A DNA stretch of 64,000 nucleotides from the NCBI RefSeq assembly GCF_008831285.2, contig NC_045147.1, positions 4,938,334 to 5,002,333 on the forward strand, in the 5' to 3' direction. Within the stretch, counting starts at the first letter, position 1; each line of letters opens with the position of its first letter. The notes beneath the pieces were generated by a model. It searched no databases, had not been told where the DNA came from, and saw nothing but the letters and a program-made list of their open reading frames with translations. Source of the stretch: Nymphaea colorata (Eukaryota; Streptophyta; Magnoliopsida; Nymphaeales; Nymphaeaceae). Made by a program: the position numbers and the translations under genes. Of the stretch, positions 23,286 through 35,586 are shown piece by piece.

Positions 23286-24670
23286 CTAGGGCTTCCACCC
23301 TAATATGCAACCACCATATTCTTTATGATACATGAACATCTTTTCAAGCACCTCCAACTCGCCTGCAAGCACCTTGCCCCTTGAATTCAACAAAATTGAC
23401 ATACCATTAGCTCCATCACTAAAATAAAAGATTCCTGCAACCCTCATTTGCCCTACGATTTCGACTTGTGTAACCTCAAAAAAGAGCATATTTGAAGGTT
23501 CCCCATGCCTGTCAAAGCACATTAGGTTATAAATAGCCCAAATGCAAACTGCGTCATCCGTCTCCTTTGGCCATTTGATACCCAAAAAGGTATCCACACA
23601 AGTAGACCAAATGTCTTCTTTAATGTTGCTGGCTGCACCTGGTTTTTCTTCATGAGTCATCTTGTTTTGATGCCATTAGATTCTCCAACAAACAACAAGA
23701 AAGGTGATTCTCCAACATACCCTCCTCCACCCACCATGCAGCTTCTTTTGCATCCATCGTCTGATCTCAAACTTGAAGTTGTGGGTGGGTAAGTAGATGA
23801 TGCCAAACTTGACCAAGATCCATTCCCAGATTTCTCTAGCTACCTTGCAATGGAGAATAATATGATCATTAGTTTCTTCTAATGTTATGCCAAAAAGGCA
23901 ACAGTTAGCAAGTTGAAAACCTAACTTCTTGATCATGTCTAAATTGGGCAGTCTGCCCTCACTCGCAACAAAGCTGAACCAGCATGCACTGGACGGAGCT
24001 TTTCCTTACCAAATACACTTCCTATAGCTCTCAATCTCTTGCCAGATCCCCTCGAAATGACTAAGGATGTCTCTCACCCCAATAAAGGTTTGGTGATTGT
24101 CTCTCCAAACAACCTTGTCTGCTTCATTTGACAGAGGAATAGAGTCTAAGGTGCTATTTTGCCTGATATACACTTCCACCACTTCATTCATGTCCTACAT
24201 GCCCAAGCGCACCTTCTCCTTGATATAAATATTGAGTTTCCTCTTAATTCTAGCCAAAATCTCACCATTGATCCTCTGAATAAGTGGGCTGCCCTGCCAA
24301 GGATCAAGCTAGAAGAGGCAACGGCTACCATTCCCAAGCTTCCACCTACCTGATCCTGAATTAGTCTCCAGCCCCAAACGAGGCCCTTGCAGCCCCAGCT
24401 TCCTCTTACTAACACGTTAAGAGTCGAAAGGCTATTCTTTTGGAGATATTTATCCTTACAAACCTAGACCCAGATCCCATCATCTATCAATAGCCTGCTA
24501 CACCTGCTTGCCAAAAGTGGACGGTTCAAATCCTCTACTTTGTGTAAGCCAGTGCCACCAAGATCATAAGGATTGCACAGCCTATAAATGTATTTCTTCA
24601 TTCCAGACAACTCGAATCTATCTATATGTTCTGCACCACTAATATTAGTAAAAACAATATCCTTCATATT
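23286..24670 (-). pseudogene. C-terminal part of a decayed L1-type LINE
   Basis: Read on the minus strand from 24670, GGTGLHKVEDLNRPLLASRCSRLL matches the block downstream of RT in plant L1 ORF2 (usually a GGLG...LxxxNxALL pattern). Farther on, about 23890-23760, CCLFGITLEETNDHIILHC...REIWEW matches the zf-RVT zinc-binding domain (CxxC...HxxxxC). Between them the frame shifts several times, with SNEADKVVWRDN near 24110. The last part (23286-23660) is open for 124 codons but is not recognised. The RT core lies outside this fragment, so it is a 5'-truncated copy. It is opposite in orientation to the LINE at 9810-11260. Confidence 0.7.
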
Positions 24671-24739
24671 GAGTATGCGACTATAAAATAATACTGCTAA
24701 TCGAGCGGTTGTGTTATTTTCATACCATTGTAAAAAGCA

Positions 24740-26030
24740 CTTTAAGTTCAGTGGAGGAAGGGGAAGGAACTCTTTGCATCAATCCAATAGAAAGAGTACA
24801 ACTTTATTATGTCAACCGAAACCATTAATATTATCTCTTCTACTTGTGCAAGACAAGGGTCCACTTAAAAAAGATGAGCTTGAAGAAATCCACTGGCAAA
24901 CCTCCAATCTTTGGATTTCAGACCCTACATTCATTTACCAATGCCTACTAAATCAATTACTAATTCGTCTTCCTTTATTAATTGGTTTCACTCGGTTTTC
25001 CCTCTCATACGCCCTTTTATACAAAGAAATTGGAAACAAAACTTAGTGCAACTTTCTTGTATAAGGAATTCCTGATTGCTTCCACAACCTTTTTTTATTG
25101 CTAGAGGATGTACAACTTTATCTTGTATATAGGAAGAACTAGAATTCCTTATTAGAATCTTCTAACTGCAAAGCAGGAGATAGATAAGTTGTTCCAGTTT
25201 TTGAAAAAAAAACAGTTCCAAATTGAATTGCAGTTAATTCAACAAAAAACAAATGTAAACAAGAAGGTCAGTAAACAAGTTGGGTTTTGATACTAAATGT
25301 GAAAGTTACAGTTCAGATATCCTGTATGAGATAGAGCCAATAAAGCTAAAAATTAACTACTGGTCATTTACTTGGAGAAATTTTGCTACAGTATTTGCAT
25401 GTGTATGTTAGAAATATAAAAAACAGTTTTAAATAATAAAAGGAAACTAAACGTGATTTATAGTGTTAGTTTAGAGGGAATCAATTGTTATATGCATAGG
25501 TCCCAACTAATAAGTAGATTCTTTCTGCAACAATGCTGAAAACAAAAACTATATATATATATATATATAATAATTAGACCTTGTCCTCCAATAAACTTGA
25601 ACCATAGCAACTCAACTAGATTATGTTTTTAAATTACTGTACCAAAAATACATTTTCATTAATTATGGTTGCCAGAAGCGTATTAAAATATGGTCCATTA
25701 TGTCTCATTTGGCTTCTAGAACAAGAAAAAGCTTAGTCAAATCACTTAATAAATATCTCATGGAATCCAAACTTGATATCCACTTTCAGATTGACACAAG
25801 AACAACCTATCAGTTACCCAATATTCTATAATGTTTTGCTTTCTTCCATTTTATATTAATGGAACTTGCATAAAGTAACAAAAACAAGAGGCATGTAGCC
25901 ACTTCCATTAAATTTCTATCAAGCAGATACAGTTCATTTACATACATAAATTAATGAAAATGATTCCAATCGAGAGCTCCACGGGGTTCTGTTTATGTCA
26001 CTTTTATATTACTAGACCCTCCAAAGCTAA
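24740..26030 (-). repeat. Copy 2 of the 1.3-kb inverted repeat pair
   Basis: This is the reverse complement of 7030-8330 with moderate divergence. It begins beside the LINE remnant at about 24740 and ends near 26030. An (AT)n tract at 25549-25569 is specific to this copy. The 111-codon frame at 24711-25046 overlaps the repeat, is not conserved in copy 1, and is not considered a gene. Confidence 0.7.
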
Positions 26031-26511
26031 GCTATTTGAGGCTATTATAATTCTATAATAAATAGAGTGGTCTTATCTGATTTTACAAAAATTATGACAA
26101 TAATCATTACAGGTTGAGAATTTGTATATGTAGTATGAGGGAAAAAATGGTAACTCGTTAAAATTACCAATATATGCACCAGCCATTGTTTGCCATGTAA
26201 GTGTCCACACGATGTTGTTATTTTTCAAAAATTTTCAAAGAGATCGGTTGATCTAAGGGTATGATCTGTGCTTTTTTTGTCAAAAACAAGGGCAAAACAA
26301 TCACAACTTGACTTCTGCATTTATGGTGGGGACGCCATTGCAGCTGGGAGCACTAGCCTATTATTGTAAATCACACACATGTTGGAAGAGGCAGATACAT
26401 GACCCCTATCTCTAAGGCTCACTTGTAAGTTGAGGTAGCTGCATGAAAGTAAATATGATTAGTAAATATGGGTAACCCACGACAAGAGGTACAACAGCTT
26501 CTAGATTCATC
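26031..26511. other. Non-coding spacer
   Basis: AT-rich stretch between copy 2 of the inverted repeat and the foldback element. I see no gene or clear repeat in it. Confidence 0.4.
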
Positions 26512-27470
26512 TAGTAGCGGAGCCACTTGTTGGCTCCAGCCCATTAAAAATCTACTTACAATTTATCAAGGTCACATTGTTGTGCATGTTGTGTTCACAC
26601 CAAACTAGTGTGACCAATTCCTAGCTCGACCACTGCGTGCATGCAGTGCATACCAAAGCTTCTTCAACTGTTCATTCAATTCATCCACTTTTAACCTCAT
26701 AATCAATATGTAAAATGAATTTGTTTAACATATGCAGAAATAGCACCATCTACTGCAAGCATCCGATGAGCGGGAAGTACACTTTCTACATTTATTCAAT
26801 GCGTATTAAACCACTTAAATGGTTCATCGTATTCATCCTGTAGGATGTGTGTCTGGGTGTTGTGGATCCGAAGAGTGTTTTATGTCTCATTCGGAAGGGT
26901 GAGATTGGGAGCACCAACATCTACTTGCATCCAATGCATACCAAAGCTTCCAAACAGTTACTGATGGTTAAAAAAGGATGAATTTGATGAACTGATTTGG
27001 AGCTCTGGTATGCGCTGGATGCATGTACAAGCTGGTGCACCTTCTCTCGCCCTTCTAAATGAGAGATAAAGCACTCTTCGGCTCTGCAACCCCCAGCCAC
27101 ACATCCTAAAGGATGAATACGACGAACCATTTAAGAGTGGTAGTATGCAATGGATAATGTAAAAACTGGTAGTTCGAGTGCATCGGATGCTTCCAAATGC
27201 TCGTGCTATTTTCGCATATGTTAAACAAATTCGTTTCACGCAATGATTATGGGCTTAAAAAAAGATGAATTGGCCGAACATTTGAGGAGCTTTGGTATGC
27301 ATGTAGTGGTGGAGCCAGAATTTTTTTAGCCAATGGGCACTGGTTTTGGTCACACAAGTTTGGGGGTGAGCACCGCAGGTAATTTTTGAGCCACAACAAT
27401 GTGATATTGACAATGTGATCTTGTAAAAATATTTTTGACGGGCTGGAGCCAACAAGTATCTCAGCTACTG
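26512..27470. mobile_element. Foldback hAT-like MITE with about 440-bp arms
   Basis: The left half (26512 to about 26955) and right half (about 26985-27470) are imperfect reverse complements. Paired landmarks include ACTTGTTGGCTCCAGCCC (26528 and, inverted, near 27455), TCACATTGTTGTG, AATTTGTTTAACATATGC, AGCATCCGATG, and the stretch around GTATTCATCCT...GGATGTGTG. Termini are TAGTAGCGGAGCCACTTG and, inverted, CAGTAGCTGAGATACTTG. Flanks GATTCATC (26504-26511) and GATGCATG (27471-27478) agree at 6 of 8 positions, compatible with a hAT 8-bp duplication. No coding sequence is conserved. A transcript across it would form a long, imperfect double-stranded hairpin. Confidence 0.75.
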
Positions 27471-27868
27471 GATGCATGTAGATGCTGGTGTGCCTACTCT
27501 CACCACGGTTTATCCATATTTACTAATGTTATTTTCTTTCGTGCAGCTACTTCAACTTGCAAGCGAGCCTTGTAAATTGGGAGTCATGCATTTGCGCACG
27601 TTTTCCAACCTGTGTGTGATATACAATAATAGGTTAGTGCTCCTACACGATTTATGCTGCAGATTGCAGTTGGGCTTATGAACTGCAAACTTGATCATTG
27701 AAAACTAAGAGCAACTTTTCATGTTCAATTTGGAGATGAGGGGACTTGTGAACCGAGCTTTTATCCTGGCTCGTATAAGCTCATCGACATATACTATACA
27801 TGTGATCTACATGTAAACAAAAAGTGCAATTGCCAAGAAAGAGGTACATAACTACACAAGTTACAAAT

Positions 27869-27911
<43 letters not shown>

Positions 27912-28438
27912 ATTTTTCGCATTGATTTCATTAGGGCGAGGGGTGTTAGACAGTCTTCTTCTAATATATTTCCATGAGTGTAAGGATTTGCTTTTATCTA
28001 GTTTTTGAGACCTAGAATGGCCAAGCTAGGGTTTCGAATCATTGTTACTGAGAAATTGCAAAAGCCTTCTTCGACTCAATTTCGGTTGTTTGATCTGAAA
28101 TTCTACGGCCAGGGGGCCGGAAAGCACACAACGTGTGGAAGGAGGCTTTTACATTAATCATCCTCCATTTGAATATCTGCGAACATGCATTGAAGATTTT
28201 TTTAAATTTAACAATGCAAATTTTCATAATGAAGGTTTGAGCATTGCGGTGTTCAAATCAAGGGGGTTTCGTTGTTCAGAAATGAACAGAAGACCTGACA
28301 AGTAATTGTCTACTATTCTGAAGTATACTCTGCATCAAGTTCGTTCATTTTGTCTAGTCACCTCATTTTTCCAAATGCATTCTGTAACTGGTGTCTGAGT
28401 TAAATGAACAGCATGTGTGCCTTAAGGTTAGTGCAGTG
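27471..28438. other. Spacer with a (TC)n microsatellite
   Basis: A (TC)n tract of about 37 bases runs from 27873 to 27909. No gene was recognised. Sequence after 28020 contains GCTAGGGTTTCG, a telo-box-like word common near plant promoters, without an assignable reading frame. Confidence 0.5.
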
Positions 28439-28775
28439 TGTTGGATAATGGCCCTAAGCCTTGTCCCCATATCTCGTAACTGCAAGGGGGTTCATTTGCA
28501 GTTACGAGATATCACTGCAAAAACGTTTACAAATAAGGATTTTATTGACCAAAAATCAAGAGATAGGGTAAATCGCAAGATTACCCTAGCCTGCACCTCC
28601 TAGAAGTAAACCCGTCAAAATTAACTATGTCTCTGTTTTTCTTCTTCCTCCTGTTGATGTTGGCTTTGCCGCTTGTTGGTCGCTGTTGCTGCATTCTCAT
28701 TTGAAATTTGGAGACGCCGGTGGTGCGCAAAAGAGAAGCTGTTCAAGGTGTTGTTCCGCTGCCAAGACTCCATCA
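28439..28775 (+). repeat. 5' LTR (deleted) of the older copia element
   Basis: Begins TGTTGGATAATGG. A 16-bp perfect inverted repeat (28469-28484 with 28497-28512, ATATCTCGTAACTGCA) sits 30 bases from the LTR start. Relative to the 3' LTR a segment of roughly 110 bases is missing near 28565. Confidence 0.8.
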
Positions 28776-28776
28776 C

Positions 28777-28789
28777 TGGCATCAGAGCC
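28777..28789 (+). promoter_or_regulatory. Primer binding site of the older copia element
   Basis: TGGCATCAGAGCC differs at one base from the initiator-Met tRNA primer site TGGTATCAGAGCC. Confidence 0.8.
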
Positions 28790-28790
28790 A

Positions 28791-29740
28791 AAACTTGTTG
28801 AATTCCAGTAAGTGAAATCTGACCTTTGTGGTGCCTGAGCTGCCTACATTGTCTGTGCATCCAAGTATATTATCAGTTATTAATTTGCAAGTTTGTATCG
28901 TATCTTCTGAACATGAAAGCATGCTAGATTATATTAGACATGTTAGATTATAAGAAGCATGCTAGTCAGAACATATATGACATGATCTTTTTTTGGATTC
29001 AAAATACAAGCTTGTGCTTAGTCCTTTAATTTGTACTTTTGTATCCGAGAGTCTAAAAGTGACAGAGCATAGTCGAGCTCTAGAGCATGCATATCTGTCA
29101 AGTATTACAAAAAAAATTGAAAGGAAATAAAAATGCAGAATTATAAATAAGAAACCATAACCCTTAGAGCGCACAAGCTCAAGATCTAAGAGAAAGAGTA
29201 ATTACCTCAGATTATGTCTGCTGTTAGAGAGCACACTGATGCTCTTGTTCCGGTAGATGCGCAGAAGCACGAAGTTTTCACTGTGGTTCTTTTTCTGGCA
29301 GACCAAAAACCTTTACTATTTTCTTTTCTGTCAACAGCGAACTAGTCAATCCGGCGACGACCCAAGAACCAAAACAGAGGGTCCTGACCAGGTCTGGTGC
29401 TCAGCCAGCATTTTTGCTTGTCGTGTCCAGCAGAGGTGCTTCAGCAAGCGAGTACCAATGCCTGCTGAAGCTCCTGATATCCTCCCCGCAGTGACCAAAA
29501 CCATACTGTGGCGTGAAAATGCCCAAGGATGCTAGCTGCTCGCTGTTAGCTGCTTCGGTCATCTTCCTCGTGATAAGAAGCAGAGGAGGTCGCCTTCCTC
29601 GCGGTAGCGGTGGCGGTGGTTCGAGCAGCGACGACGGTGGAAGGGTGGTGGGCAAAACCCTAGCAAAGGGTTTTACGCGAAGAGGAAAGAGAAGATCTCG
29701 AGAAGAGAGAGAAAAATAGACAAAAAATGAAAAAAAATCT
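28791..29740 (-). other. Antisense gene-like segment inside the copia element
   Basis: Read on the minus strand, the segment starts with a CT-rich leader (29730-29690) and AAACCCTTTGCTAGGGTTTT, a telo-box-like 5' UTR motif. An ATG at 29655 then opens an 84-codon frame to 29401, Pro/Arg-rich at the N-terminus and carrying LGIFTPQYGFGHCGEDIRSF. This looks like the first exon of a host gene with an organelle-targeting-like N-terminus. I do not recognise the protein. Downstream sequence (29395-28860) has intron- or UTR-like character. Copia leaders are normally much shorter, so capture of a host gene 5' end, or a later insertion, is the likely explanation. Confidence 0.45.
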
Positions 29741-30238
29741 CAGGTTGGGTCGAATTTATAATCAAAATTTGAAAATTACAAATTTAGTCCACTTTATTAG
29801 TAAAGTTTAAGAAGAAGTCGTATTGTTTGGAAATTATTGCTGCAATGCTTTGGCTAAAAACTTTTTCAAAAAGAAGCTTGCGAAGTTAATTTTGGAGAAA
29901 AACTGTGTGTTTATGCAAAATTGAATGGAGATACCCTCAGACTTATTATAAGTTGCAAAACGAGGGTTCCAAAAACTTGTTTTGCAATTTCAGCATAAAA
30001 CTAAGATTTTATATACAATTACGTGTAGATACTTTTTGATCTATTAAAATTATTGAAAGGTGGTTCCAAAAATAAATTTGAAAATAAAGGAGGAAATTTA
30101 CGTTTCAAAATTTAAAATTGAGTTTTCTTTGCTTCTAAGTGATATTCTGTAATATTATGGAGATCACCTTACGTGATTTTTTTTATTATGTTACTTTCTC
30201 TTTATTGTTCTTTACTTGACATGAAATTATATTTAGAA

Positions 30239-33200
30239 ATGACTTCAAGAGTGGGAGCCTCAGAATTGGCCAAGACCGTAAAACTTAATAAAACTAATTT
30301 TTATGCATGGAAGCATAAGATCATGTTGGCCTTGACCTGGAGAGATTGATTTATGTTATCAACAACCTATTTTCCATTTTAGGAGATAAGCCTACAGATG
30401 AGGAAAGGAAAGTATATAAAGCCTTTGAGAATGATGACTTGATGGCTAAAACTATCATGTTAATGTTCATGGAAGATAACTTGATCAGTATGTTTGAGAA
30501 TTGTCCGACGGCCAAAGAGATGTTTGACACTATCTCCTCTAAATACAACACCACTATCACGATGCATGTTATGTTGTTCCTAGAACAATACAACTCGTAT
30601 AAAATGAAGGAGTCAGATAGAATGGTTGACAATGTTAACAAAATGTTGGTCATGGCTAAAGACCTAGTTGTAGTAGGAAATGTAATATCTAACAACATGC
30701 ATATTTGTACCATCCTAAATAGCCTACCACCTTCCTAGGATATGACAGTTACTGCCCTGAGTCTCTAGTTTGACATTTTAACTTTAGAAAAACTTACCAT
30801 TCAATTAGTTATTCAGCAAGAACGTCTGACCAAAATAAATGATGCAGAACTTATGACAGTTTAGAATGAACCAGCCAATAGTTATGTGCCTATAAAAGCA
30901 AAAGAAAAAGAGAATCGATGGCCAGTATAATGGCAATTTTGTAGGTACTCAAAGAACACAAGGAACTGTAGTGAAATGTTACAGATGTGAAAAACCTGGA
31001 CATATTAAGAAGAACTGTTGGACAAAATTCTCGAAAAGAAGGACAACAAGAGTCAGACAACAATGACAAGAGGAGAAATCAAGGGGACTCATGCAGAGAA
31101 GTAATTTGCATTGTGTCAGAATGTTTGTTTGCTGATAGAAATCTAACTGGTTGGTAGGTTGATTTCGAAGCTACTCGTCACATAGCAAAGATGAAAGAAG
31201 GCTTGACTTATATGGAAGACCAAAGTCTATGAAGGAAAAGGTCTATACGGGTAATAAATCATGTTGTGGTATCATGAGAGTCGGATCATATCGACTAAAT
31301 GTTGGGGGCATGAGTATCATTCTTACTGAAGTCTTGCATGTCCCCTCTATGAGGAGGCCAGTGTCTGTTCCCACTCTGACTGGGAAAGGTTTTGAAGTCT
31401 GTTTTGTTTTTGGAAAAGTCACAGTGAGAAACATGGGAGGACCATGTTCGATGGAAAATATGTAAAAAAATATGGTATGTTCAAACTCAATGAAATGAAT
31501 AAAGCTTCCAGTTCTGCTTATATTGACTGTGCAATGAGAATGAGTATAAACTTATGGCATGAAAGATTAGGTCATATAAGCATCAACAAAATGAAGATTC
31601 TAGCAAAGTAAAGTGTAATACCTGATATCAATAGAAATGGTTTTGCAAAATGCGAGTCATATTTATACAGAAAAATGGCAAGAAAACTCTTTCCGTCTGA
31701 AGTAATTCAGAGTAAAAAAACCACTACTCTATTGGAAATAATCTACACTGATATATATGGACATTTCAGAGTCCAAACACATAGTGACAAGTTATACTTC
31801 ATAACATTTATTGATGACTTTTCAAGATTTAGTTATATTTACCTTATTAAATATAAGTCAGAAACATTTGAAAAATTAAGGAATATAAAATTGAAGTCGA
31901 GAGATGGCTTAGAAAATACATCAAGGTTGTACGGTCTGATCGAGAAGGTAAATATACATTAAATGAATTCATTGAATGTTATAAAGACCTTGGAATTAAT
32001 AGGCAAAGAACAATGTTTAGGACACCGCAACAAAAGGGTATCATTGAGAGGTGTAACAGAACCCTCTTAAACATGGTGAAATCCATGTTGGCAAATGCAC
32101 AAATACCTAAAGTATTTCGAGGTGAAATTGTGTTAACAACTATGTATACAATAAATCGAGTGCAATGTAAAGCAGTCTCATCCACTCTTTATGAGAGATG
32201 GACTAGTGTAAAACCAGATCTGAGACATCTCAGGAGATGGAGATCTGTAGCACATGTGAAAATTTTAAATCCAAAAATAAACAAACTTGATAAAGATCAA
32301 TACGATGTCTACTTGTTGGATATACAAAAGGATCCAAAGGCTATAGATTATATCATTCAACTATGGGGCATATAGAAAGTAGAAATGTAGAGTTCCTAGA
32401 AGAACTTAATAACAAAGACAATGATCCAGTGCGAGATCATAACGATCTACTGGATGATCTGATTTATTCAGACGATCAGTTTGGTAATGAATTGACTAGA
32501 GAATAGTTTGGTAATGAACCAACCGAGTATGGTTCATTTGAAGATCAGTCTTGTAATGAACCAACTGGAGAACAGTTTGGCAATGAAACAACTGATCCGA
32601 GTACCTCATCATCTCAAACGTTATTAGGTCATAAAAGACATAGAGCTCCTCCTTCATATTTGAGCGATTACTGTGTATATCTTTTTATAATAGTCATGCC
32701 ATTTAATAGATATTGATGAAATATCCGATAAGCTGACATATGATGAAGCCATAAACTCACATGAATCATCAAATTGAATAAATGCTATGGATGAGGAAAT
32801 GAAATACCTAGAAAAAAAATAAAGTCATGGAACTAGTAGAACTCCCTAATGATAGAAGACCCATTGGGTGTAAATGGGTGTTAAAGAAAAAATATAAAGC
32901 TGACGGATCAGTCGGGAAATTTAAAACTAGGCTGGTGGTGAAAGGTTTTTCTCAAAAAGAATGAATTGGTTACTTAAAAACCTATTCGTCGGTAGCAAAG
33001 TTTGCATCAATGAGAATAATTCTGGCTACCGCAGCCTTCTATGACTTGGATGTTTGTCAAATGGATGCGAAGACTGCTTTTTTGAATGTTAAGTTAAAGG
33101 AAACCATATGTATGAGTCAACCACAAGGATATGTCACCAAAGGAAGTGAAGACAAAGTATGCAAGTTGAATAAATCACTTTACGGTGTGAAGCAATCACC

Positions 33201-34240
33201 AAGATAGTGGCATTTTGCCTTTCATAAAGCAATTACAAAGCTTGGAGAGCTAGACCAGTGTGTATATGTCCGAAAAAGTGGAAGTCTCTTTTGTATCCTA
33301 TCATTATATGTCAATGACATCTTATTGACAGGAAACGTTAATAATATGATATTCAAAACAAAGACTTGGTTGAATGAGAACTTCAAAATGAAAAACATGG
33401 GTGAAGCATCCTATATATTAAGAATAAAGATTACTCAAGATAGAGACTCAAGAATTCTAAGTTTGAGCTAAGAATGATACATTGATTATATCTTGAAAAA
33501 ATTTTGAATGCAAGACTGCAAATCCATTGGAACTCTCATAGCTAAAGGAGCAAATCTAAGCAAAAGTGATTGTCCTGGTGAAAGACAATAAGAATTAAAT
33601 GTTTCATATGCACAGGCTATTGAATGTATTTAATGCTTTGCACATGACTGAACATAAGCTTTCCTATTGGCCTTATAAGTCTTTACCAAAGTAATTCTAG
33701 TTGACCTCACTGGCAAGCAGTTAAAAGAATTTTTTGGTATATAGAAGGAACGAAATGACTGAAATTGTCCTACCAAGCTGATGAGATAACTCTAGTTGGC
33801 TATTCCAATGCAGATTTTGCTGGTTGTAAGGACGACAGTAAATCTACATCTGGATACATCTTTCTTTTTGGAGGTGGTGCGATATCCTAGTCCTGTAAAA
33901 AACAGAAATGTGTTGCTCAGCTCACACAAGAAACAGAGTATGTAGCATGTAATGTTGCAACTACCTTTGTTGTGTGGATAAATCGATTCTTAAAAGACTT
34001 GAAATTAGGTTTTGATCATGAACTAGTTCAACTATACTGTGATACTCAGGCAGCGATATCACTTGTGAAAAATAGAGCTGTGAGCTCAAAAAGTAAATAT
34101 ATAATGGTGAAATACAATTATGTCCATTAAATGATTGAGAAAAATGAAATCTCAGATGACTATATGCCTACCAAAGACATGGTAGCAGATTCCTTAACTA
34201 AAAAAATAACTGAAGATTTGTTTACCAAGCAGGGTTAAGA
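30239..34240 (+). pseudogene. Decayed copia gag-pol
   Basis: Gag starts at ATG 30239 (MTSRVGASELAK...NFYAWKHKIM), continues after breaks at 30346-30738, and has a CCHC knuckle CYRCEKPGHIKKNC at 30977-31018. Protease is not clearly recognisable. Integrase is spread over 31550-32375 with LWHERLGHIS, YTDIYGHF, YFITFIDDFSR and GIIERCNRTLLNM. RT (32770-33500) has CKWVLKKKYKADGS, MDAKTAFLNVKL and LYGVKQSPR. The catalytic block reads YVND near 33306, so the first active-site Asp is replaced by Asn. RNase H pieces (YSNADFAGC, YCDTQAAISLVKN, MVADSLTKK) run to about 34205. Numerous stops and frameshifts make it non-functional. Confidence 0.85.
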
Positions 34241-34401
34241 TATATTTGAAAGGTTGTGATGGGAAGCCATTGAAAGGAAAACCTCGTTGTAAACCTTGAG
34301 CAAAATTCAGGTTATGATGGACAAACCAATTATGAAAAACTACGTAACAAAAGAATAAGAAAACCCACACATAGTGGAAGCGAGCTAACGGTCTCATGGC
34401 C

Positions 34402-34411
34402 AAGTGGGAGA
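34402..34411 (+). promoter_or_regulatory. Polypurine tract of the older copia element
   Basis: AAGTGGGAGA directly precedes the 3' LTR start TGTTAGATAG at 34412. Confidence 0.75.
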
Positions 34412-34890
34412 TGTTAGATAGTGGCTCTGAGACCTATCCCTATATCTCGTAACTGCAAGTGAACTCCCTTTGCAATTACGAGACATCACTGCAAAAACAT
34501 TTACAAATAAAGATTTTATTGACTAAAATCAAGATATTTACATCCAAAATTAAAGGATTTACGTTACCTCCCTGTAGACATAACCATTGTTGGGCATCGG
34601 GGAATCCTAGGCGGCTATCTTTATAAGCCCAACCAATCTACAACTTAGGGTAAATCTTAAGATTACCCTAGCCTGCGCCTCCCAAAAGTAAACCCGTCAA
34701 AATTAATTCTATCATTGTTTTTCTTCTTCTTTTTCCTATTGTTGTTGCCTTTGCCGCCTGTTGGTTGTTGCTTCTGCATTCTCACTTGAAATTTGCAGAT
34801 GTAGTTGGTGATCGGGTTGCATAGAAGAGAAGTTGTTCAAGGTGTTGTTCCGCTACCAAGACTCCATCATGATTTTCTATAATTCTAACA
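34412..34890 (+). repeat. 3' LTR of the older copia element
   Basis: 479 bases from TGTTAGATAG to ATTCTAACA, with TG...CA ends. It keeps the internal segment missing from the 5' copy. The inverted repeat near its start survives with one or two changes. Confidence 0.8.
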
Positions 34891-35586
34891 TTTTAGATTG
34901 GATGAATCTCTTTTATAATGGCATGTTTTATGGTCCTTCTGATCTCATTAATGAGATCATGAGCAGTGTCAAAAATGGAATATATCAACTGCATTTAGAC
35001 AACATTTATAAGTGTAATATTTTCGTGTCTGATGTTGTAATAGAACAAATGCTTGAGAGATATCTTTCTTTGACGTAAGATCTCCATGCAAAATCATGGA
35101 GAATTTCTTTCATGTTCTTCATGGACAGCTAACACTTGAAATCCTGTGGCACTCTGTAGCAGTAGAACTTGTAGCAAGCTATTAAATAGTGTTCCTCTTA
35201 TGTTCTTTGTGTATTGTTCTTCTGTCATATAGAGTAAAAGGAGACAAAAAATAATGAGAACCCTTGTAGATGGAATTGACAGTTAAATGTTGCTCTGCTA
35301 GTAATCTTTTTTGTTAAATATGCATAAATACCTAATCAGCAAAGGAGAACGGTAGATCTGCATCTCCTGTCTATGCCCATCCACTGACATGGATTTATTA
35401 CCTATAAAGTTTCCATAATTGTCTCAAGTTAATCCAATACAAACTGGTTCATGTAAGTGTTGAGGTCTGGCTTTATTTTCTGTTTTATATAATGAGTTCT
35501 TGGTCAAAATATTTTCCTGATCTTGTCTTTTTTGTTTCCACTTTTTTTGGTGCAATTGCAGTTGGCCATTAACACATCCCTTGTAG
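34891..35586. other. Spacer with an unidentified open stretch
   Basis: A frame in the + strand (34833-35078, largely beyond the LTR) reads DWMNLFYNGMFYGPSDLINE and continues without a stop for about 60 codons. It reads like real protein, but I cannot place it. The rest shows nothing I can support. Confidence 0.3.

Larger units (their letters stand above)
28439..34890 (+). mobile_element. Old Ty1/copia retrotransposon with an extra internal segment
   Basis: LTR-like ends at 28439-28775 and 34412-34890 share long near-identical stretches (ATATCTCGTAACTGCAAG, CACTGCAAAAACRTTTACAAATAA, AGTAAACCCGTCAAAATTAA). Between them lie a primer site, gag, integrase, RT and RNase H in copia order, then a polypurine tract. 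The 5' LTR has lost about 110 bases internally and its last 20 or so bases, so its junction with the primer site is a deletion. I found no matching target duplication next to 28439 and 34890. Decay is much heavier than in the element at 14291-19726. The 950 bases after the primer site are not typical copia leader. Confidence 0.85.

Noticed and set aside
24711-25046. 111-codon frame that looked organelle-like
   Set aside because: Most of it aligns with copy 1 of the inverted repeat at 8040-8330, where the frame is not conserved. I could not match it to a chloroplast gene.
28439-34890. Target duplication for the older copia element
   Set aside because: CAGTG before 28439 and TTTTA after 34890 do not match. 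The 5' LTR is deleted at its inner end, so boundaries may be inexact, and no duplication is claimed.
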